Assembly (NCBI RefSeq): GCF_002847525.1 | Contig: NZ_PKKM01000012.1 | Location: 18,518 to 82,517 of the forward strand | Direction of reading: 5' to 3' | DNA: 64,000 nucleotides | Source: Schaalia odontolytica | GTDB taxonomy: Bacteria; Actinomycetota; Actinomycetes; Actinomycetales; Actinomycetaceae | Shown: positions 1 to 12,603 of the stretch, piece by piece | Numbering within the stretch: the first letter of the stretch is position 1 | Layout: each line of letters opens with the position of its first letter | Made by a program: the position numbers and the translations under genes | The notes under the pieces: model-generated | The model's input: the letters and a program-made list of their open reading frames with translations, nothing else | Told to the model about the DNA's origin: nothing | Database searches by the model: none

Positions 1-26
1 CCGAAGCGCCGCTGTTTCGTTGTTCC

Positions 27-392
27 TTAGAGTCCCGAGGCCGTGTCCGGCTCGGTCAGGTCGTGCTCCGGGTCGAGTCCCATGGGGGCGGGACGTTCCC
101 AGTTATCGTGTCCAGCCCAATCCTCGGGTGGGATCCAGGGGTCGGGCTTCCAGCGTCCACGCTCTGGTACGTGGTCCACTCCCCCGTGGCTCCAGGGGTT
201 GCATCTCAGCAACCGCCAAGCCGCGAGGATGAGTCCCTTGATGGGTCCGTGGACGCGAATGGCCTGGAGAGCGTAGGTCGAGCAGCTGGGTGCGTATCGA
301 CACCGGGGGCCGAGGGCCGGGGAGATGTAGCGCTGATAGACGACGATGGGTGCGGACACGAGAGCGCGAAGCGACCTGCCCGCCATATTCAT
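27..392 (-). CDS. yidD: Membrane protein insertion efficiency factor YidD
   Basis: Small basic membrane-associated protein that helps YidC insert proteins into the inner membrane (family knowledge). The protein shows the family hallmarks: an N-terminal amphipathic stretch, then [19 protein letters not shown] with the conserved cysteines, and the RCNPW-HGG-DHVP block. The start at 392 is chosen because its ATG overlaps the rnpA stop in an ATGA, giving 121 aa; an in-frame start at 404 is possible. The C-terminal 35 residues are a charged, proline-rich tail longer than in typical YidD proteins. The gene is last of rpmH-rnpA-yidD here; yidC would be expected just outside the left edge. Confidence 0.93.
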   Translation of the reverse strand: MNMAGRSLRALVSAPIVVYQRYISPALGPRCRYAPSCSTYALQAIRVHGPIKGLILAAWRLLRCNPWSHGGVDHVPERGRWKPDPWIPPEDWAGHDNWERPAPMGLDPEHDLTEPDTASGL

Positions 393-742
393 CGTGCGTC
401 CCACTTACGCCACGCTCGCGCCATCACGCGGTCGAGGTGTTCGCCGAGTTCCTTGGAGGGAACGCCGAGGGCTTTGGAGGAGGCCCGCACGACGACCCTG
501 GATCCTTCGGGTAGGTCAGCGATTCGCTCGCGCATGAGGTGGCGCAGCTGCCGCTTGACGCGGTTGCGTCCGTTGGCGCGCTTGATTTCCCGCTTGGGTA
601 CGACGAAACCGACGAGGCGACTGTTGCGTTCCTCGTCGGCTCGGACGTGGACGACGACCAGCGGATCTCCTGCACGCGTTCCTTGTCGGATCGCGGCGGT
701 GAAATCCGCTGGGTCAACCATGCGGTGCGCGCGCGGCAGCAC
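389..742 (-). CDS. rnpA: Ribonuclease P protein component
   Basis: Protein subunit of RNase P, which assists the catalytic RNA in maturing tRNA 5' ends. The 117-aa length and basic composition fit the family. The motif region [19 protein letters not shown] is the RNR signature used for RNA binding. It lies 9 bp downstream of rpmH and overlaps yidD by 4 nt, so the three are probably cotranscribed and translationally coupled. Nothing unusual is visible. Confidence 0.96.
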   Translation of the reverse strand: MLPRAHRMVDPADFTAAIRQGTRAGDPLVVVHVRADEERNSRLVGFVVPKREIKRANGRNRVKRQLRHLMRERIADLPEGSRVVVRASSKALGVPSKELGEHLDRVMARAWRKWDAR

Positions 743-751
743 CGGTGTGTC

Positions 752-892
752 TCAGGCGGACAGCTTGGCGCGGCCCTTGCGACGGCGGGCAGCCAGAATG
801 GCGCGGCCGGCGCGGGTCGACATGCGCAGACGGAAGCCGTGCGTCTTGGAGCGACGACGGTTGTTGGGCTGGAAGGTCCGCTTGGTGGTCAC
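752..892 (-). CDS. rpmH: 50S ribosomal protein L34
   Basis: A 46-codon gene starting with GTG at 892 and preceded by an AGGAG ribosome binding site (about 897-903). The translation reads as bacterial L34: [19 protein letters not shown] followed by [19 protein letters not shown]. It is first in the rpmH-rnpA-yidD operon and diverges from dnaA across an oriC-type region, the classic bacterial origin arrangement. Confidence 0.97.
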   Translation of the reverse strand: MTTKRTFQPNNRRRSKTHGFRLRMSTRAGRAILAARRRKGRAKLSA

Positions 893-1339
893 GGCAATTC
901 TCCTCGGCGGGGAGTGGTTTCCCACTCGGTATCGGTTGGGCTATCGACACACGGGGGCGCGATAGCGGGGACGCACGCCCGAAATGGGCGCAAACAAAGA
1001 TCAAGCCTAAGCGGATTGGGGCCACACGTCAACGCGGCAACGTTACCCACCGCGTCACACACAGTATCCACAGCTGTGTAAATCACTGTGGATCTCATCC
1101 ATCCACAGAGGGTGGATGAAGGGAGTTATCCACAGGCTGTTCGTATTTTTGCTTTCCGCACGCTGCTGCGGACCCAAAGTTGTAACTACCGAGCTGTGAT
1201 TCTGTGATAGTTCTCCACAGCTCCATCCCCAGTCTGTGCATAACATGTGCGCGGACTACACTGCGACAATGTACGAGCGTCACGCACATCACCAAGAAGT
1301 CGTGACCGAACTCACCCGTATTTGTGACCGGAGGTTGCC
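893..1339. other. oriC segment A: DnaA-box cluster between rpmH and dnaA
   Basis: No gene is visible in these 447 bases. A perfect DnaA box TTATCCACA lies at 1126-1134. Near matches are GTATCCACA (1064-1072), the inverted box TGTGGATCT (1087-1095), a CATCCACAG at about 1100-1108, and TCTCCACAG near 1211. Several are on opposite strands. Promoters for rpmH and dnaA must also lie here. Together with the dnaA-dnaN gap this is the likely replication origin. Confidence 0.8.
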
Positions 1340-2788
1340 GTGGAGTCGGATTCCCTCACACGCGCATGGGCTGCGGCCCTGGACGCAGTCCCCACCGACG
1401 AGCTGGGGCCCGTCGCCACGTCGATGCTGCGCTCCGCCCGCCCCCTCGGCGACATCGAAGGCACGATCCTCCTCGCCGTCCCCAACGATTTCACCAAGCA
1501 GTGGATTGAAGACAAGGCGCAGTCAAAGCTGACGACCGCCCTGTCCGTGCACCTGGGCCGCACCGTGCGCATCGCCATCACCGTCGATCCCACGCTCGAG
1601 GTCGTCACCGAAGAGGAGGAAGAGGAGGAGCCGACCTCTGTCGCACCCACCACGCATGCGGCCACCCCGGCCTCGTCGATTGAAGCACCGGAAGAGCACC
1701 ACTCCCCCGCCCTCGTGACGGCTCCTACCGACTCCGGTCCCACGCACCTGAACCCCAAGTTCACCTTCGACACCTTCGTCATCGGCCCGTCGAACCGCTT
1801 CGCGCACGCGGCCGCGCTGGCGGCCTCGGAAACCCCTGGTACTGCCTTCAATCCCCTCTTTATCTACGGCGATTCCGGACTAGGTAAGACACACCTGCTC
1901 CAGGCCATCGGCCACAACGCGCTGTCGATGATGCCTCACCTCAAGGTCCGCTACGTCAACTCCGAAGAATTCACGAACGAGTTCATCAACGCGATTCGCC
2001 TCAATAAGACGGACAACTCCCAGGTCGAGGCCTTCCACCGCCGCTACCGCGAACTCGACATCCTCCTCATCGACGACATCCAGTTCATCGGCGACAAGGA
2101 ACAGACGGTCGAAGGTTTCTTCCATACCTTTAATGCGCTGCACAGCGCCAACAAGCAGATCGTCCTGACCTCGGACCTGCCCCCGGCCCAGCTCAAGGGA
2201 TTCGAGGACCGCATGCGGTCGCGCTTCTCCTCGGGTCTGCTCGTGGATGTTCAGCCGCCGGACCTGGAGACCCGCATCGCGATCCTCCATAAGAAGGCGG
2301 ATGCCGAGGGCCTCGAGGTCACCCCTGAGGTGTTTGAATACGTGGCCTCGCGCATCTCCTCCAACATCCGTGAGCTCGAGGGCGCGCTCGTGCGCATCGG
2401 CGCGTGGGCGTCGCTGTACCAGGAGCGCATTGACTTGAACCTCGCGCAGATGATGCTCAAGGACTTCGTGTCCAACCCGGACGACAACGAGATCACCGTC
2501 AGCCTCATCATGAGCCAGTGTGCCGTCTACTTCGGCGTCACCATTGAACAAATGGGTTCCTCGGAGCGCAGCCACAACGTCGTCGAAGCCCGCCAGATCG
2601 CCATGTATCTGTGCCGCGAGCTCACCGACCTGTCCCTGCCCAAGATCGGACAGGCTTTCGGACGCGACCACACGACGGTTATGCACGCGAACAAGAAGAT
2701 CTCGAAGCTTATGAAGGAAAAGCGCGAGACCTTCAATCACGTGTCGGAGCTTACAAACCGCATCAAGCAGAAGGCCAGGGAGTCGTGA
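1340..2788 (+). CDS. dnaA: Chromosomal replication initiator protein DnaA
   Basis: AAA+ ATPase that binds DnaA boxes and opens oriC. It starts at GTG 1340 behind GGAGG (1330-1334); 482 aa. Domain I spans roughly residues 1-90. An acidic, proline/threonine-rich linker with a run of glutamates follows (about 90-140). The AAA+ domain has Walker A GDSGLGKTH (near residue 176) and Walker B LLIDDIQ (near 243). The C-terminal DNA-binding domain carries the signature GRDHTTVMHA (near 443). Flanked on both sides by DnaA boxes, so autoregulation is likely. Confidence 0.98.
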   Translation: MESDSLTRAWAAALDAVPTDELGPVATSMLRSARPLGDIEGTILLAVPNDFTKQWIEDKAQSKLTTALSVHLGRTVRIAITVDPTLEVVTEEEEEEEPTSVAPTTHAATPASSIEAPEEHHSPALVTAPTDSGPTHLNPKFTFDTFVIGPSNRFAHAAALAASETPGTAFNPLFIYGDSGLGKTHLLQAIGHNALSMMPHLKVRYVNSEEFTNEFINAIRLNKTDNSQVEAFHRRYRELDILLIDDIQFIGDKEQTVEGFFHTFNALHSANKQIVLTSDLPPAQLKGFEDRMRSRFSSGLLVDVQPPDLETRIAILHKKADAEGLEVTPEVFEYVASRISSNIRELEGALVRIGAWASLYQERIDLNLAQMMLKDFVSNPDDNEITVSLIMSQCAVYFGVTIEQMGSSERSHNVVEARQIAMYLCRELTDLSLPKIGQAFGRDHTTVMHANKKISKLMKEKRETFNHVSELTNRIKQKARES

Positions 2789-3197
2789 AAACGGCGCGGG
2801 CGCTGACGAAAGTTGGCGCCCGCGCCCCATTCACAGGAGTTGTGCACATCTGGTGCATGAGCGAGCTCAAGCTGTGTAGAAAGAGGGCATGCCTGTGGAT
2901 CTCAAAAAGTTGTCATTTGCTTCGTGCACAGGACCACGTGACGAATCCACAGCCTCGTCCCATAATGACAGCACAGTCATTTGATTGAAATTCCGCCGCA
3001 TAAGGGAGTTATCCACAGAACTCACAGCCCTTATGATGGAAGGACAGTCACATGACAAACATTTTTTCACAGGCCTCCGCACAACAACGTCGCCGCCGAC
3101 GCTACGCGATGGCACGCGCGAGGCAAATTTCCTGCCCCACGTGGGCACACTTGTGGGTAAAGTAGTGTCCGATCCGTTTTGTGTTTTGGAGGCAGCT
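2789..3197. other. oriC segment B: DnaA-box cluster between dnaA and dnaN
   Basis: A gene-free stretch of about 410 bp. It has a perfect TTATCCACA at 3009-3017, an inverted TGTGGATCT at 2894-2902, GAATCCACA at 2943-2951, and looser boxes around 2836-2848 and 2871-2878. AT-richer patches occur at about 2900-2925, 2960-3000 and 3055-3075 and are candidates for the unwinding element. The dnaN promoter is presumably in the last 60 bases. An ORF extending dnaN upstream to 2985 exists but reads through this box-rich DNA and lacks family similarity. Confidence 0.75.
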
Positions 3198-4334
3198 ATG
3201 AAGTTCACCGTCGCCCGCGATGTTCTGGCCGAAGCCGTGTCGTGGACCGCCCGCGCGCTCCCCGTGCGTCCGGCCTCGCCGATCCTGGCCGGCGTGCGCA
3301 TCAAGGCTGAAGGCGACGAGCTGACCCTGTCCTCCTTCGACTACGAGGTCTCCGCGAACTCGCACATCCCCGCAACCGTCGACGAGGCCGGCGAGGTCCT
3401 GGTCTCCGGTCGTCTGCTCGCCGACATCTCCAAGTCGCTGCCCTCCAAGCCCGTCTCCGTCGAGCTCGACGGCCAGAAGGTAAACCTGGTCTGCGGCTCC
3501 TCGCACTTCACACTTGCGGTTATGCCCCTCGACGAGTACCCGCTGCTGCCTGCGCAGCCCACGGGCATCGGTGCGATCGATTCCTCGACGCTGTCGCAGG
3601 CCGTCTCCCAGGTGTCGATCGCCGCGTCGCGCGACGACACGCTGCCCCTGCTGACGGGCGTGCGCATCGAGATCAACGGCCCGGCGATCACGCTGCTGGC
3701 CACCGACCGCTACCGTCTCGCCATGCGCGAGCTGGATTGGGAGCCCACCAACACCTCCATCGAAGAGGTCGCCCTGGTCAAGGCCCGCATCCTCCAGGAC
3801 GTCGCCAAGTCGATGACCTCGGGCGCCAAGGTCGAGGTCGGCCTGTCCGGCGAATCCCAGCCCGGTGCCTCGTCCCTCATTGGCTTCACCGCCCAGGGAC
3901 GCCGCACCACGTCGACGCTCATGGATGGCGACTACCCCGCCGTGCGCCGCCTCTTCCCTGACACGACGCCGATCCAGGCCGTCGTCGATCGCCACGCCCT
4001 GCTCGAGGCCGTCAAGCGTATGTCGCTGGTCGCCGAGCGCAAGACTTCCGTGCGCCTGGCATTCACCGAGGGCCAGCTGGTCCTCGAGGCCGGACAGGGC
4101 GACAACGCCCAGGCCTCCGAGGCCATCGAGGCGACCCTGAACGGTGACGATATTTCGACCGCGTTCAACCCGCAGTTCCTCATCGATGGCCTGCAGGTCC
4201 TGGACACCGACTACGTGCGCTTCGGCTTCACGCACCCCACGAAGCCGGCCGTCATCACGGGCCAGAAGAAGGCCGACGAGGGCGAGGTCACGCAGTTCCG
4301 CTACCTGCTGATGCCCATCCGCTTCGGCATCTGA
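3198..4334 (+). CDS. dnaN: DNA polymerase III subunit beta (sliding clamp)
   Basis: Ring-shaped processivity clamp of the replisome. ATG 3198 is chosen because it is preceded by GGAGG (3188-3192) and the protein then begins MKFTVARDVLAEAV, as in actinobacterial clamps; 378 aa is the usual length. Three clamp repeats can be followed, ending in the typical C-terminus YLLMPIRFGI (family form LMPMR). recF begins two bases after the stop, indicating an operon. Confidence 0.97.
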   Translation: MKFTVARDVLAEAVSWTARALPVRPASPILAGVRIKAEGDELTLSSFDYEVSANSHIPATVDEAGEVLVSGRLLADISKSLPSKPVSVELDGQKVNLVCGSSHFTLAVMPLDEYPLLPAQPTGIGAIDSSTLSQAVSQVSIAASRDDTLPLLTGVRIEINGPAITLLATDRYRLAMRELDWEPTNTSIEEVALVKARILQDVAKSMTSGAKVEVGLSGESQPGASSLIGFTAQGRRTTSTLMDGDYPAVRRLFPDTTPIQAVVDRHALLEAVKRMSLVAERKTSVRLAFTEGQLVLEAGQGDNAQASEAIEATLNGDDISTAFNPQFLIDGLQVLDTDYVRFGFTHPTKPAVITGQKKADEGEVTQFRYLLMPIRFGI

Positions 4335-4335
4335 C

Positions 4336-5532
4336 GTGCGCGTCTCCCACCTGGCCCTCGACGACTTCCGCTCCTGGAAGCACGGGGTCGTCGAGCTGCC
4401 CGAGGGCCCCACGGTCCTCGTGGGCGCGAACGGCCAGGGAAAGACAAACCTCGTCGAGGCGCTTGCCTACCTGTCCACGTTTTCGTCGCACAGGGTCGGC
4501 GCGGAGGGTGCCCTCGTGCGCATCCCCATCGACGAGGCCGAGGCCGCCCCGGGTGGTGCCGTCATCCGCGCGCGTGTTGTGGCCTCGGGCCGCGAGCAGG
4601 TCATCGAGCTCGAAATCGTTCGCGGCAAGGCCAATCGCGCGCGCATCAACCGCGCGCAGGTCAAGCCCCGCGAGATTCTGGGCATCGTGCGCACGGTCGT
4701 GTTCGCACCCGAGGACCTCTCGCTCGTGCGCGGCGACCCGTCTGTGCGCCGATCTTTCTTGGACGACCTGGCCACGCAGCTCTCCCCCATACACGCCTCC
4801 GTGCGCTCCGACTTCGACCGGGTCGCACGCCAGCGCGCGGCGCTCATGAAGGCCGCCCAGGCCTCGCTCCGCCGCGGCCAGTCCCCCGACCTGTCGACCC
4901 TCGAGATCTGGGACCAGCAGTTTGCCGCCCTGTCTGCGCGCATCACCGCCACGCGCGCATCCATCGCATCGCGCCTGGAAGAGCCGGCCGCGCGCTCCTA
5001 CGACGACGTCGCCGACTCCCCGCGCCACCTGCGCCTCGCCTTCGATGCCTCGGTCGACCGCGTCATCGGCACCGACCCCGACAACCCGGCCAGCGCTGAT
5101 CTCACCGACGTGGAGGCCCAGACCGAGCGCATGCTCTCGGCCCTCGCGTCGGTACGCGAGAAGGAAACCGAGCGAGGCGTCAATCTCGTCGGCGCACACC
5201 GCGACGACCTGACCCTCAGCCTCGGCGCGATGCCCGTCAAGGGCTACGCCTCGCACGGCGAATCATGGTCGGTTGCCCTCGCGCTGCGCCTCGGCGCATT
5301 CGAACTGCTCAGCGACGACGGCGACACACCGATCCTCATCCTCGACGACGTGTTCGCCGAGCTCGACTCCTCGCGCCGCGAGGGCCTGGCCGCCCTTGCC
5401 TCGAAGGCCGAGCAGATCATCGTCACCTGCGCGGTCGCCGGCGACCTGCCCGCCTCGCTCGACCACCACGCCCTGCGCGTGCGCCTCGACCCCGAGCGCG
5501 GCACTGTCATCGACGAGGCCGACGATGAGTGA
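4336..5532 (+). CDS. recF: DNA replication and repair protein RecF
   Basis: SMC-like ATPase that loads RecA at single-strand gaps. Starts at GTG 4336, one base after the dnaN stop; 398 aa. Walker A is GANGQGKTN (residues 30-38). The ABC-type signature region SHGESWSVALALRLG lies near residue 305 and Walker B PILILDDVFAELD near 333. Length and motif spacing are normal. The 3' end overlaps the next gene by 8 nt. Confidence 0.97.
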   Translation: MRVSHLALDDFRSWKHGVVELPEGPTVLVGANGQGKTNLVEALAYLSTFSSHRVGAEGALVRIPIDEAEAAPGGAVIRARVVASGREQVIELEIVRGKANRARINRAQVKPREILGIVRTVVFAPEDLSLVRGDPSVRRSFLDDLATQLSPIHASVRSDFDRVARQRAALMKAAQASLRRGQSPDLSTLEIWDQQFAALSARITATRASIASRLEEPAARSYDDVADSPRHLRLAFDASVDRVIGTDPDNPASADLTDVEAQTERMLSALASVREKETERGVNLVGAHRDDLTLSLGAMPVKGYASHGESWSVALALRLGAFELLSDDGDTPILILDDVFAELDSSRREGLAALASKAEQIIVTCAVAGDLPASLDHHALRVRLDPERGTVIDEADDE

Positions 5533-6313
5533 GCGCGAGGACGTGGCCGCCGACGAGCTGAGCGGATCTGAGGCCCCCGGCGACGAAGTCGACGCCGACG
5601 AGTTCGTCGTCCGCGCCCTCGAACGAGCCCAGAGCGTCGCCCGCACGCACGGCTACACGAGGTCCACCCTGCCCTCGTGGGGCCTCGACGAAACACGTCC
5701 CCGACGCAGCCTCGACGGATCCAGCGAATATGCCGCCATCGAAACCGACGGATTCGGCCGCCTCGCCGACGAGGAGAACGTCTCCGCGCGCGCCGCAGCC
5801 CGAGCCGCCGCCTACCGCCACGCCAACGGGATCGAAGCCCCGGCCTCGTCGACGGAGGAAGACCCCGAGGGCGATCTCGCGGCCCTGCGCCAGGCCCTGG
5901 AGGGAACCGGCGCCTCGTGGAGCCGCGCCCCCGGCATGGCAGCCATGCGCCCGCGCTACCGGAGGGCTAATTCCCTGGGCGCGATCCTGGCCCGCACGAT
6001 CAAAACCCGAGAATGGGACACCCCCACCAAGATGGGGTCGATCATGGCGAAATGGCGCGACATCGTGGGCCCCCAGGTCGCCGAACACGCCCGCATAGAG
6101 ACCTTCGAGGGGCACCGCCTGGTCGTGCGCACCGACTCCACAGCCTGGGCCAAACAGCTCCAGCTTCTCCTGCCCACCATCGAGCGGCGAATCGCCGAGG
6201 AAGTCGGGTCCGGCGTCGTCGAGCAGGTCATCATCCGAGGACCCGTCGCCCCCTCGTGGAAGAAAGGCCCCTACGTCGTGCGTGGCCGAGGCCCTCGCGC
6301 GGACTACGGGTAG
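5525..6313 (+). CDS. dciA: DUF721 / DciA-type helicase-associated protein
   Basis: The 262-aa protein has a long acidic, low-complexity N-terminus (about residues 1-160). Its C-terminal DUF721 domain contains WRDIVGPQVAEHARIETFEGHRL and the region TIERRIAEEVG. DciA proteins help load the replicative helicase DnaB in bacteria lacking DnaC/DnaI (family knowledge); actinobacterial recF-linked DUF721 genes are in this family. Start ATG 5525 overlaps the recF stop, so the two are coupled. The specific helicase-loading role is inferred from the family. Confidence 0.85.
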   Translation: MSEREDVAADELSGSEAPGDEVDADEFVVRALERAQSVARTHGYTRSTLPSWGLDETRPRRSLDGSSEYAAIETDGFGRLADEENVSARAAARAAAYRHANGIEAPASSTEEDPEGDLAALRQALEGTGASWSRAPGMAAMRPRYRRANSLGAILARTIKTREWDTPTKMGSIMAKWRDIVGPQVAEHARIETFEGHRLVVRTDSTAWAKQLQLLLPTIERRIAEEVGSGVVEQVIIRGPVAPSWKKGPYVVRGRGPRADYG

Positions 6314-6417
6314 GTCAACACTCGAGAAAATAGGTGAGGGACTCCCCCACGTGGTCGGATTTTGTTAGTCTTCAGATTGAATCCCGCACACCAGTGCGAA
6401 TTTGACGAGGAGTAACG

Positions 6418-7458
6418 ATGAGCAATCCGTACGCGCAGCAGGGCGGTAACGGTTGGGGAAACAACCCTCAGGGGCAGCAGGGCTACGGCCAAGGTCCCTA
6501 CGGGGCGCAGCCTCAGCAGCAGGGGTACGGGGCGGGCCAGTATGGTGCCCAGCCCCAGCAGCAGAGCTACGGGCAGGACGCGTCCAACCCGTACGGCGCT
6601 TCGAACACGCAGAATCCTTACGGCGGGCAGAGCTCATCGGATCCCTACGGCGCTTCGAACACGCCAAATCCCTACGGCAGCCAGGGTGGCAACGCCTACG
6701 GCGCGCAGAACCAGGGCGGCTACCCGCAGGGTTACGGACAGCCCGGAATGTCTCCGATGGGCACTCCCCCGCAGGGCGAGAAGTCCAAGGCTCCCCTTCT
6801 GATTGGCATCGTTGCGGGCATCGTCGTCCTCCTGATGATCGGCGGCCTCGTCGTGTGGGGCATGCTCGGCTCCAGCTCGAGGAGCGCGTCGGGTCCGTCC
6901 TCGGACCGTACCTCGTCCTCGTCGGGCGGCTCAGATTCCGGTTCTGGTTCCGGTACGTCGAGTGGCTCCGGAACGTCTAACGGCGACCAGGGCAGCGGCT
7001 CTGGCTCCGGTTCGTCCAACGGAAACAAGGGTTCTGGTTCCGGGTCATCGAAGGGAAACAGCGGATCGAAAGACCGCTATGTCGCCGATCTTGCTGGCGG
7101 AACTGTCCACGTTGAGAGCACCAAGATTGAGTTGGGTCCGAGCGACGACGACAACGATCCGACCGTGGTCGCAACGTACACGATCACCAACAACAACAAG
7201 AACGAGGATGTGAGCCCCCTCGCCGCCCTGCCGCTGATGTATCAAAATGATGAGCATTTGGATGCCGCGACATTCCTCAAGAAAGATCTTCCAGGCTATT
7301 CACCTATGGATCTGTTAAGGAAGATGAACGTGGGTGAGACCAGGACGGTCGTGATCGCTTACAAGCTCAAGAGCACCACGGAGACCGTCACCATCCTAGG
7401 TCTTGACTTGTTCGACAACAGCAATGAAATTGAGCCCATCTTCTGGGATCCGAAGTGA
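6418..7458 (+). CDS. DUF5067-type membrane-anchored protein with Gln/Gly/Tyr-rich N-terminus
   Basis: 346 aa, start ATG 6418 after GAGGAG. Residues 1-120 are low complexity with imperfect repeats of NPYGASNT and YGAQPQQQ. One transmembrane helix (APLLIGIVAGIVVLLMIGGLVVWG) lies at about 125-148. A serine/glycine linker runs to about 215. The C-terminal domain of about 125 aa resembles DUF5067 (immunoglobulin-like, exported), with a predicted single-pass, domain-outside topology. Function is unknown. It interrupts recF/dciA and gyrB and has a strong terminator after it, so it is a separate transcription unit. Confidence 0.75.
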   Translation: MSNPYAQQGGNGWGNNPQGQQGYGQGPYGAQPQQQGYGAGQYGAQPQQQSYGQDASNPYGASNTQNPYGGQSSSDPYGASNTPNPYGSQGGNAYGAQNQGGYPQGYGQPGMSPMGTPPQGEKSKAPLLIGIVAGIVVLLMIGGLVVWGMLGSSSRSASGPSSDRTSSSSGGSDSGSGSGTSSGSGTSNGDQGSGSGSGSSNGNKGSGSGSSKGNSGSKDRYVADLAGGTVHVESTKIELGPSDDDNDPTVVATYTITNNNKNEDVSPLAALPLMYQNDEHLDAATFLKKDLPGYSPMDLLRKMNVGETRTVVIAYKLKSTTETVTILGLDLFDNSNEIEPIFWDPK

Positions 7459-7550
7459 TCTGACGCCGTGCGCGGCCTGCATCGACAGGCACATGTCGCG
7501 CTGCGGCGGTGACCGTAACGCACGCGGTCGAGCCGCCTGAACGCGCGCAA

Positions 7551-7584
7551 CGGGGCCGCCCTCCCAGCCGGGAGGGCGGCCCCG
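7551..7584 (+). terminator. Perfect 15-bp hairpin terminator after the DUF5067 gene
   Basis: The arms CGGGGCCGCCCTCCC (7551-7565) and its exact complement (7570-7584) are separated by AGCC. There is no strong T tract, which is common for GC-rich actinobacterial terminators. The remaining 170 bases up to gyrB hold no gene and presumably the gyrB promoter. Confidence 0.75.
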
Positions 7585-7757
7585 TGTGTCCCAGCTGCAG
7601 CCACAATCGGCATGTGACTCATCACAGTCGAGTTTTCGTTGCAATCACACAGTTTGTAAAGTAACCCTCCGAGCCTGTCAATCCCGGGTACAAGCGTCAC
7701 TTTTGGTAGAATCTACAAGGTTAAACATCTATTTTCGCGCAATGCGAGGGGAGCCAC

Positions 7758-9782
7758 GTGGCTGACAACGAGAAGACCGCCGAAGGCGAACAGTCCTACG
7801 GCGCATCGGACATCACCGTCCTCGAGGGCCTGGAAGCCGTCCGCAAGCGCCCGGGCATGTACATCGGATCCACCGGCGAACGCGGCCTGCACCACCTGGT
7901 GTACGAGGTCGTCGACAACTCCGTCGACGAGGCCCTGGCCGGCTACGCCGACCACATCGAGGTCACGATCCAGGCAGACGGCGGCATCAAGGTCGTCGAC
8001 AACGGCCGAGGCATCCCCGTCGACGAGCACCCCACCGAGCACAAGCCCACCGTCGAGGTCGTCATGACGATCCTCCACGCCGGCGGCAAGTTCGGTGGCG
8101 GCGGTTACGCCGTCTCGGGCGGCCTGCACGGCGTCGGCATCTCCGTCGTCAACGCCCTGTCCACCCGCGTGAACACCGAGATCCGCCGCCAGGGCTACGT
8201 CTGGCGCATGTCGTTTGCAAACGGCGGCACCCCCATCACCCCCCTCGAACGCGGCGAAGAAACCAACGAGACCGGCACCACCCAGGTCTTCTACCCCGAC
8301 CCGGAGATCTTCGAAACCGTCGAATTCGACTTCGAGACCCTGCGCCAGCGCTTCCAGCAGATGGCCTTCCTCAACAAGGGCCTGCGCATCACCCTGACCG
8401 ACGAGCGCGAGTTCGCCACCGACGAAGGCGATGAGATCGCCGGCGGCGAGGAGGCCTCGGACAAGAAGACCAAGGGCCACCGCACCGTCACCTACTGCTA
8501 CGAGCACGGCCTGCGCGACTACGTCGAATACCTCGACTCCGCCAAGAAGTCCGACACGATCAACAACGAGATCATCGACTTCGAAGCCGAAAACGACGAA
8601 GGCACCATGAGCGTGGAAATCGCCATGCAGTGGACCACCGCTTACTCCTCGTCCGTCCACACCTTCGCCAACACCATTAACACGACCGAGGGCGGCATGC
8701 ACGAGGAGGGCTTCCGCACCGCGCTGACCTCCCTCGTCAACCGCTACGGCCGCGACAAGGGCATCATCCGCGACAAGGACGACAACCTCACCGGTGACGA
8801 CGTCCGCGAAGGCCTGACCGCCGTCATCTCGATCAAGCTCACCGAGCCCCAGTTCGAGGGCCAGACGAAGACCAAGCTCGGCAACACCGAGGCTCGCACC
8901 TTCGTCGCCCAGCAGGTCTACTCCAAGCTCACCGACTGGTTCGACGCCCACCCCGCCGACGCCAAGGCCATCATTGCTAAGGGCCAGGCCGCCCAGGCCG
9001 CCCGCGTCGCCGCTCGCAAGGCCCGTGAGGCTACGCGCCGCAAGGGCGTCCTCGAATCCGCCTCCATGCCCGGCAAGCTGCGCGACTGCTCCTCGCGCAC
9101 GCCCTCCGAGTGCGAAATCTTCATCGTCGAGGGCGACTCCGCAGGCGGCTCCGCCGTCGGCGGCCGCGACCCCGAGCGTCAGGCGATCCTGCCGATCCGC
9201 GGCAAGATCCTCAACGTCGAAAAGGCGCGCCTGGACCGAGCCCTGTCCTCGGACACCATCCGCTCCCTCATCACCGCCTTCGGCACCGGCATCGGCGAAG
9301 ACTTCGACATCTCGAAGCTGCGCTACGGCAAGATCGTCATCATGGCGGATGCCGACGTCGACGGCCAGCACATCGCCACGCTGCTGCTGACCCTCCTCTT
9401 CCGCTACATGCGACCCCTCATCGAGGGTGGCCACACCTTCATCGCCATGCCCCCGCTGTACCGCATCAAGTGGACCAACGCGGAGCACGAATTCGCATAC
9501 TCCGACAAGGAGCGCGACGAACTGCTCGCCGCCGGCGCCGCCGCGAACCGCCGCCTGCCCAAGGAAGGTGGCATCCAGCGCTACAAGGGTCTGGGCGAAA
9601 TGAACGACCACGAACTGTGGGAGACCACCATGGATCCGGCCAGCCGAATCCTCAAGCAGGTCACCCTCGACGAGGCCGCAGACGCCGACGAGACCTTCAC
9701 GATCCTCATGGGCGACGACGTCGACCGACGCCGCACGTTCATCCAGCGCAACGCCACCGACGTGCGCTTCCTCGACATCTGA
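7758..9782 (+). CDS. gyrB: DNA gyrase subunit B
   Basis: ATPase subunit of the type IIA topoisomerase that introduces negative supercoils. Starts at GTG 7758 with GAGGGGAG upstream; 674 aa. The GHKL ATPase motifs are [11 protein letters not shown] (29-39) and [11 protein letters not shown] (50-60). The TOPRIM domain contains EGDSAGGSA (about 458-466) and DADVDGQHI (about 531-539). The C-terminus contains QRYKGLGEM, ending [11 protein letters not shown]. The usual actinobacterial length. gyrA follows after 75 bp. Confidence 0.98.
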   Translation: MADNEKTAEGEQSYGASDITVLEGLEAVRKRPGMYIGSTGERGLHHLVYEVVDNSVDEALAGYADHIEVTIQADGGIKVVDNGRGIPVDEHPTEHKPTVEVVMTILHAGGKFGGGGYAVSGGLHGVGISVVNALSTRVNTEIRRQGYVWRMSFANGGTPITPLERGEETNETGTTQVFYPDPEIFETVEFDFETLRQRFQQMAFLNKGLRITLTDEREFATDEGDEIAGGEEASDKKTKGHRTVTYCYEHGLRDYVEYLDSAKKSDTINNEIIDFEAENDEGTMSVEIAMQWTTAYSSSVHTFANTINTTEGGMHEEGFRTALTSLVNRYGRDKGIIRDKDDNLTGDDVREGLTAVISIKLTEPQFEGQTKTKLGNTEARTFVAQQVYSKLTDWFDAHPADAKAIIAKGQAAQAARVAARKAREATRRKGVLESASMPGKLRDCSSRTPSECEIFIVEGDSAGGSAVGGRDPERQAILPIRGKILNVEKARLDRALSSDTIRSLITAFGTGIGEDFDISKLRYGKIVIMADADVDGQHIATLLLTLLFRYMRPLIEGGHTFIAMPPLYRIKWTNAEHEFAYSDKERDELLAAGAAANRRLPKEGGIQRYKGLGEMNDHELWETTMDPASRILKQVTLDEAADADETFTILMGDDVDRRRTFIQRNATDVRFLDI

Positions 9783-9857
9783 CATCACCCACGACCAGCC
9801 CAGCCCCGGCCTCGTACCGGGCGGGCCTGATCGAGCAGAAACAACGTAAGGAAAAAC

Positions 9858-12476
<2,619 letters not shown>

Positions 12477-12480
12477 CGGA

Positions 12481-12518
12481 TGATCACGGGACGAGGCCCT
12501 CGCGTCGTCCCGTGATCA
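12481..12518 (+). terminator. gyrA terminator hairpin
   Basis: Arms TGATCACGGGACGA (12481-12494) and the exact complement (12505-12518) with a 10-nt loop begin 4 nt after the gyrA stop. A 14-bp perfect stem supports rho-independent termination, although the T tract is weak. Confidence 0.7.
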
Positions 12519-12603
12519 ATCTGCCAAAGCGGCGCGGAACCAGCGCCGGTGCCAGGCGATGCGGTAGCCTGGCAGGTAGGAAGTGCGACCTGGAAGGAAA
12601 CCC

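Noticed and set aside
63-965. Plus-strand ORF of 300 codons over yidD-rnpA-rpmH
   Set aside because: Antisense to three well-identified genes; arginine-rich shadow composition.
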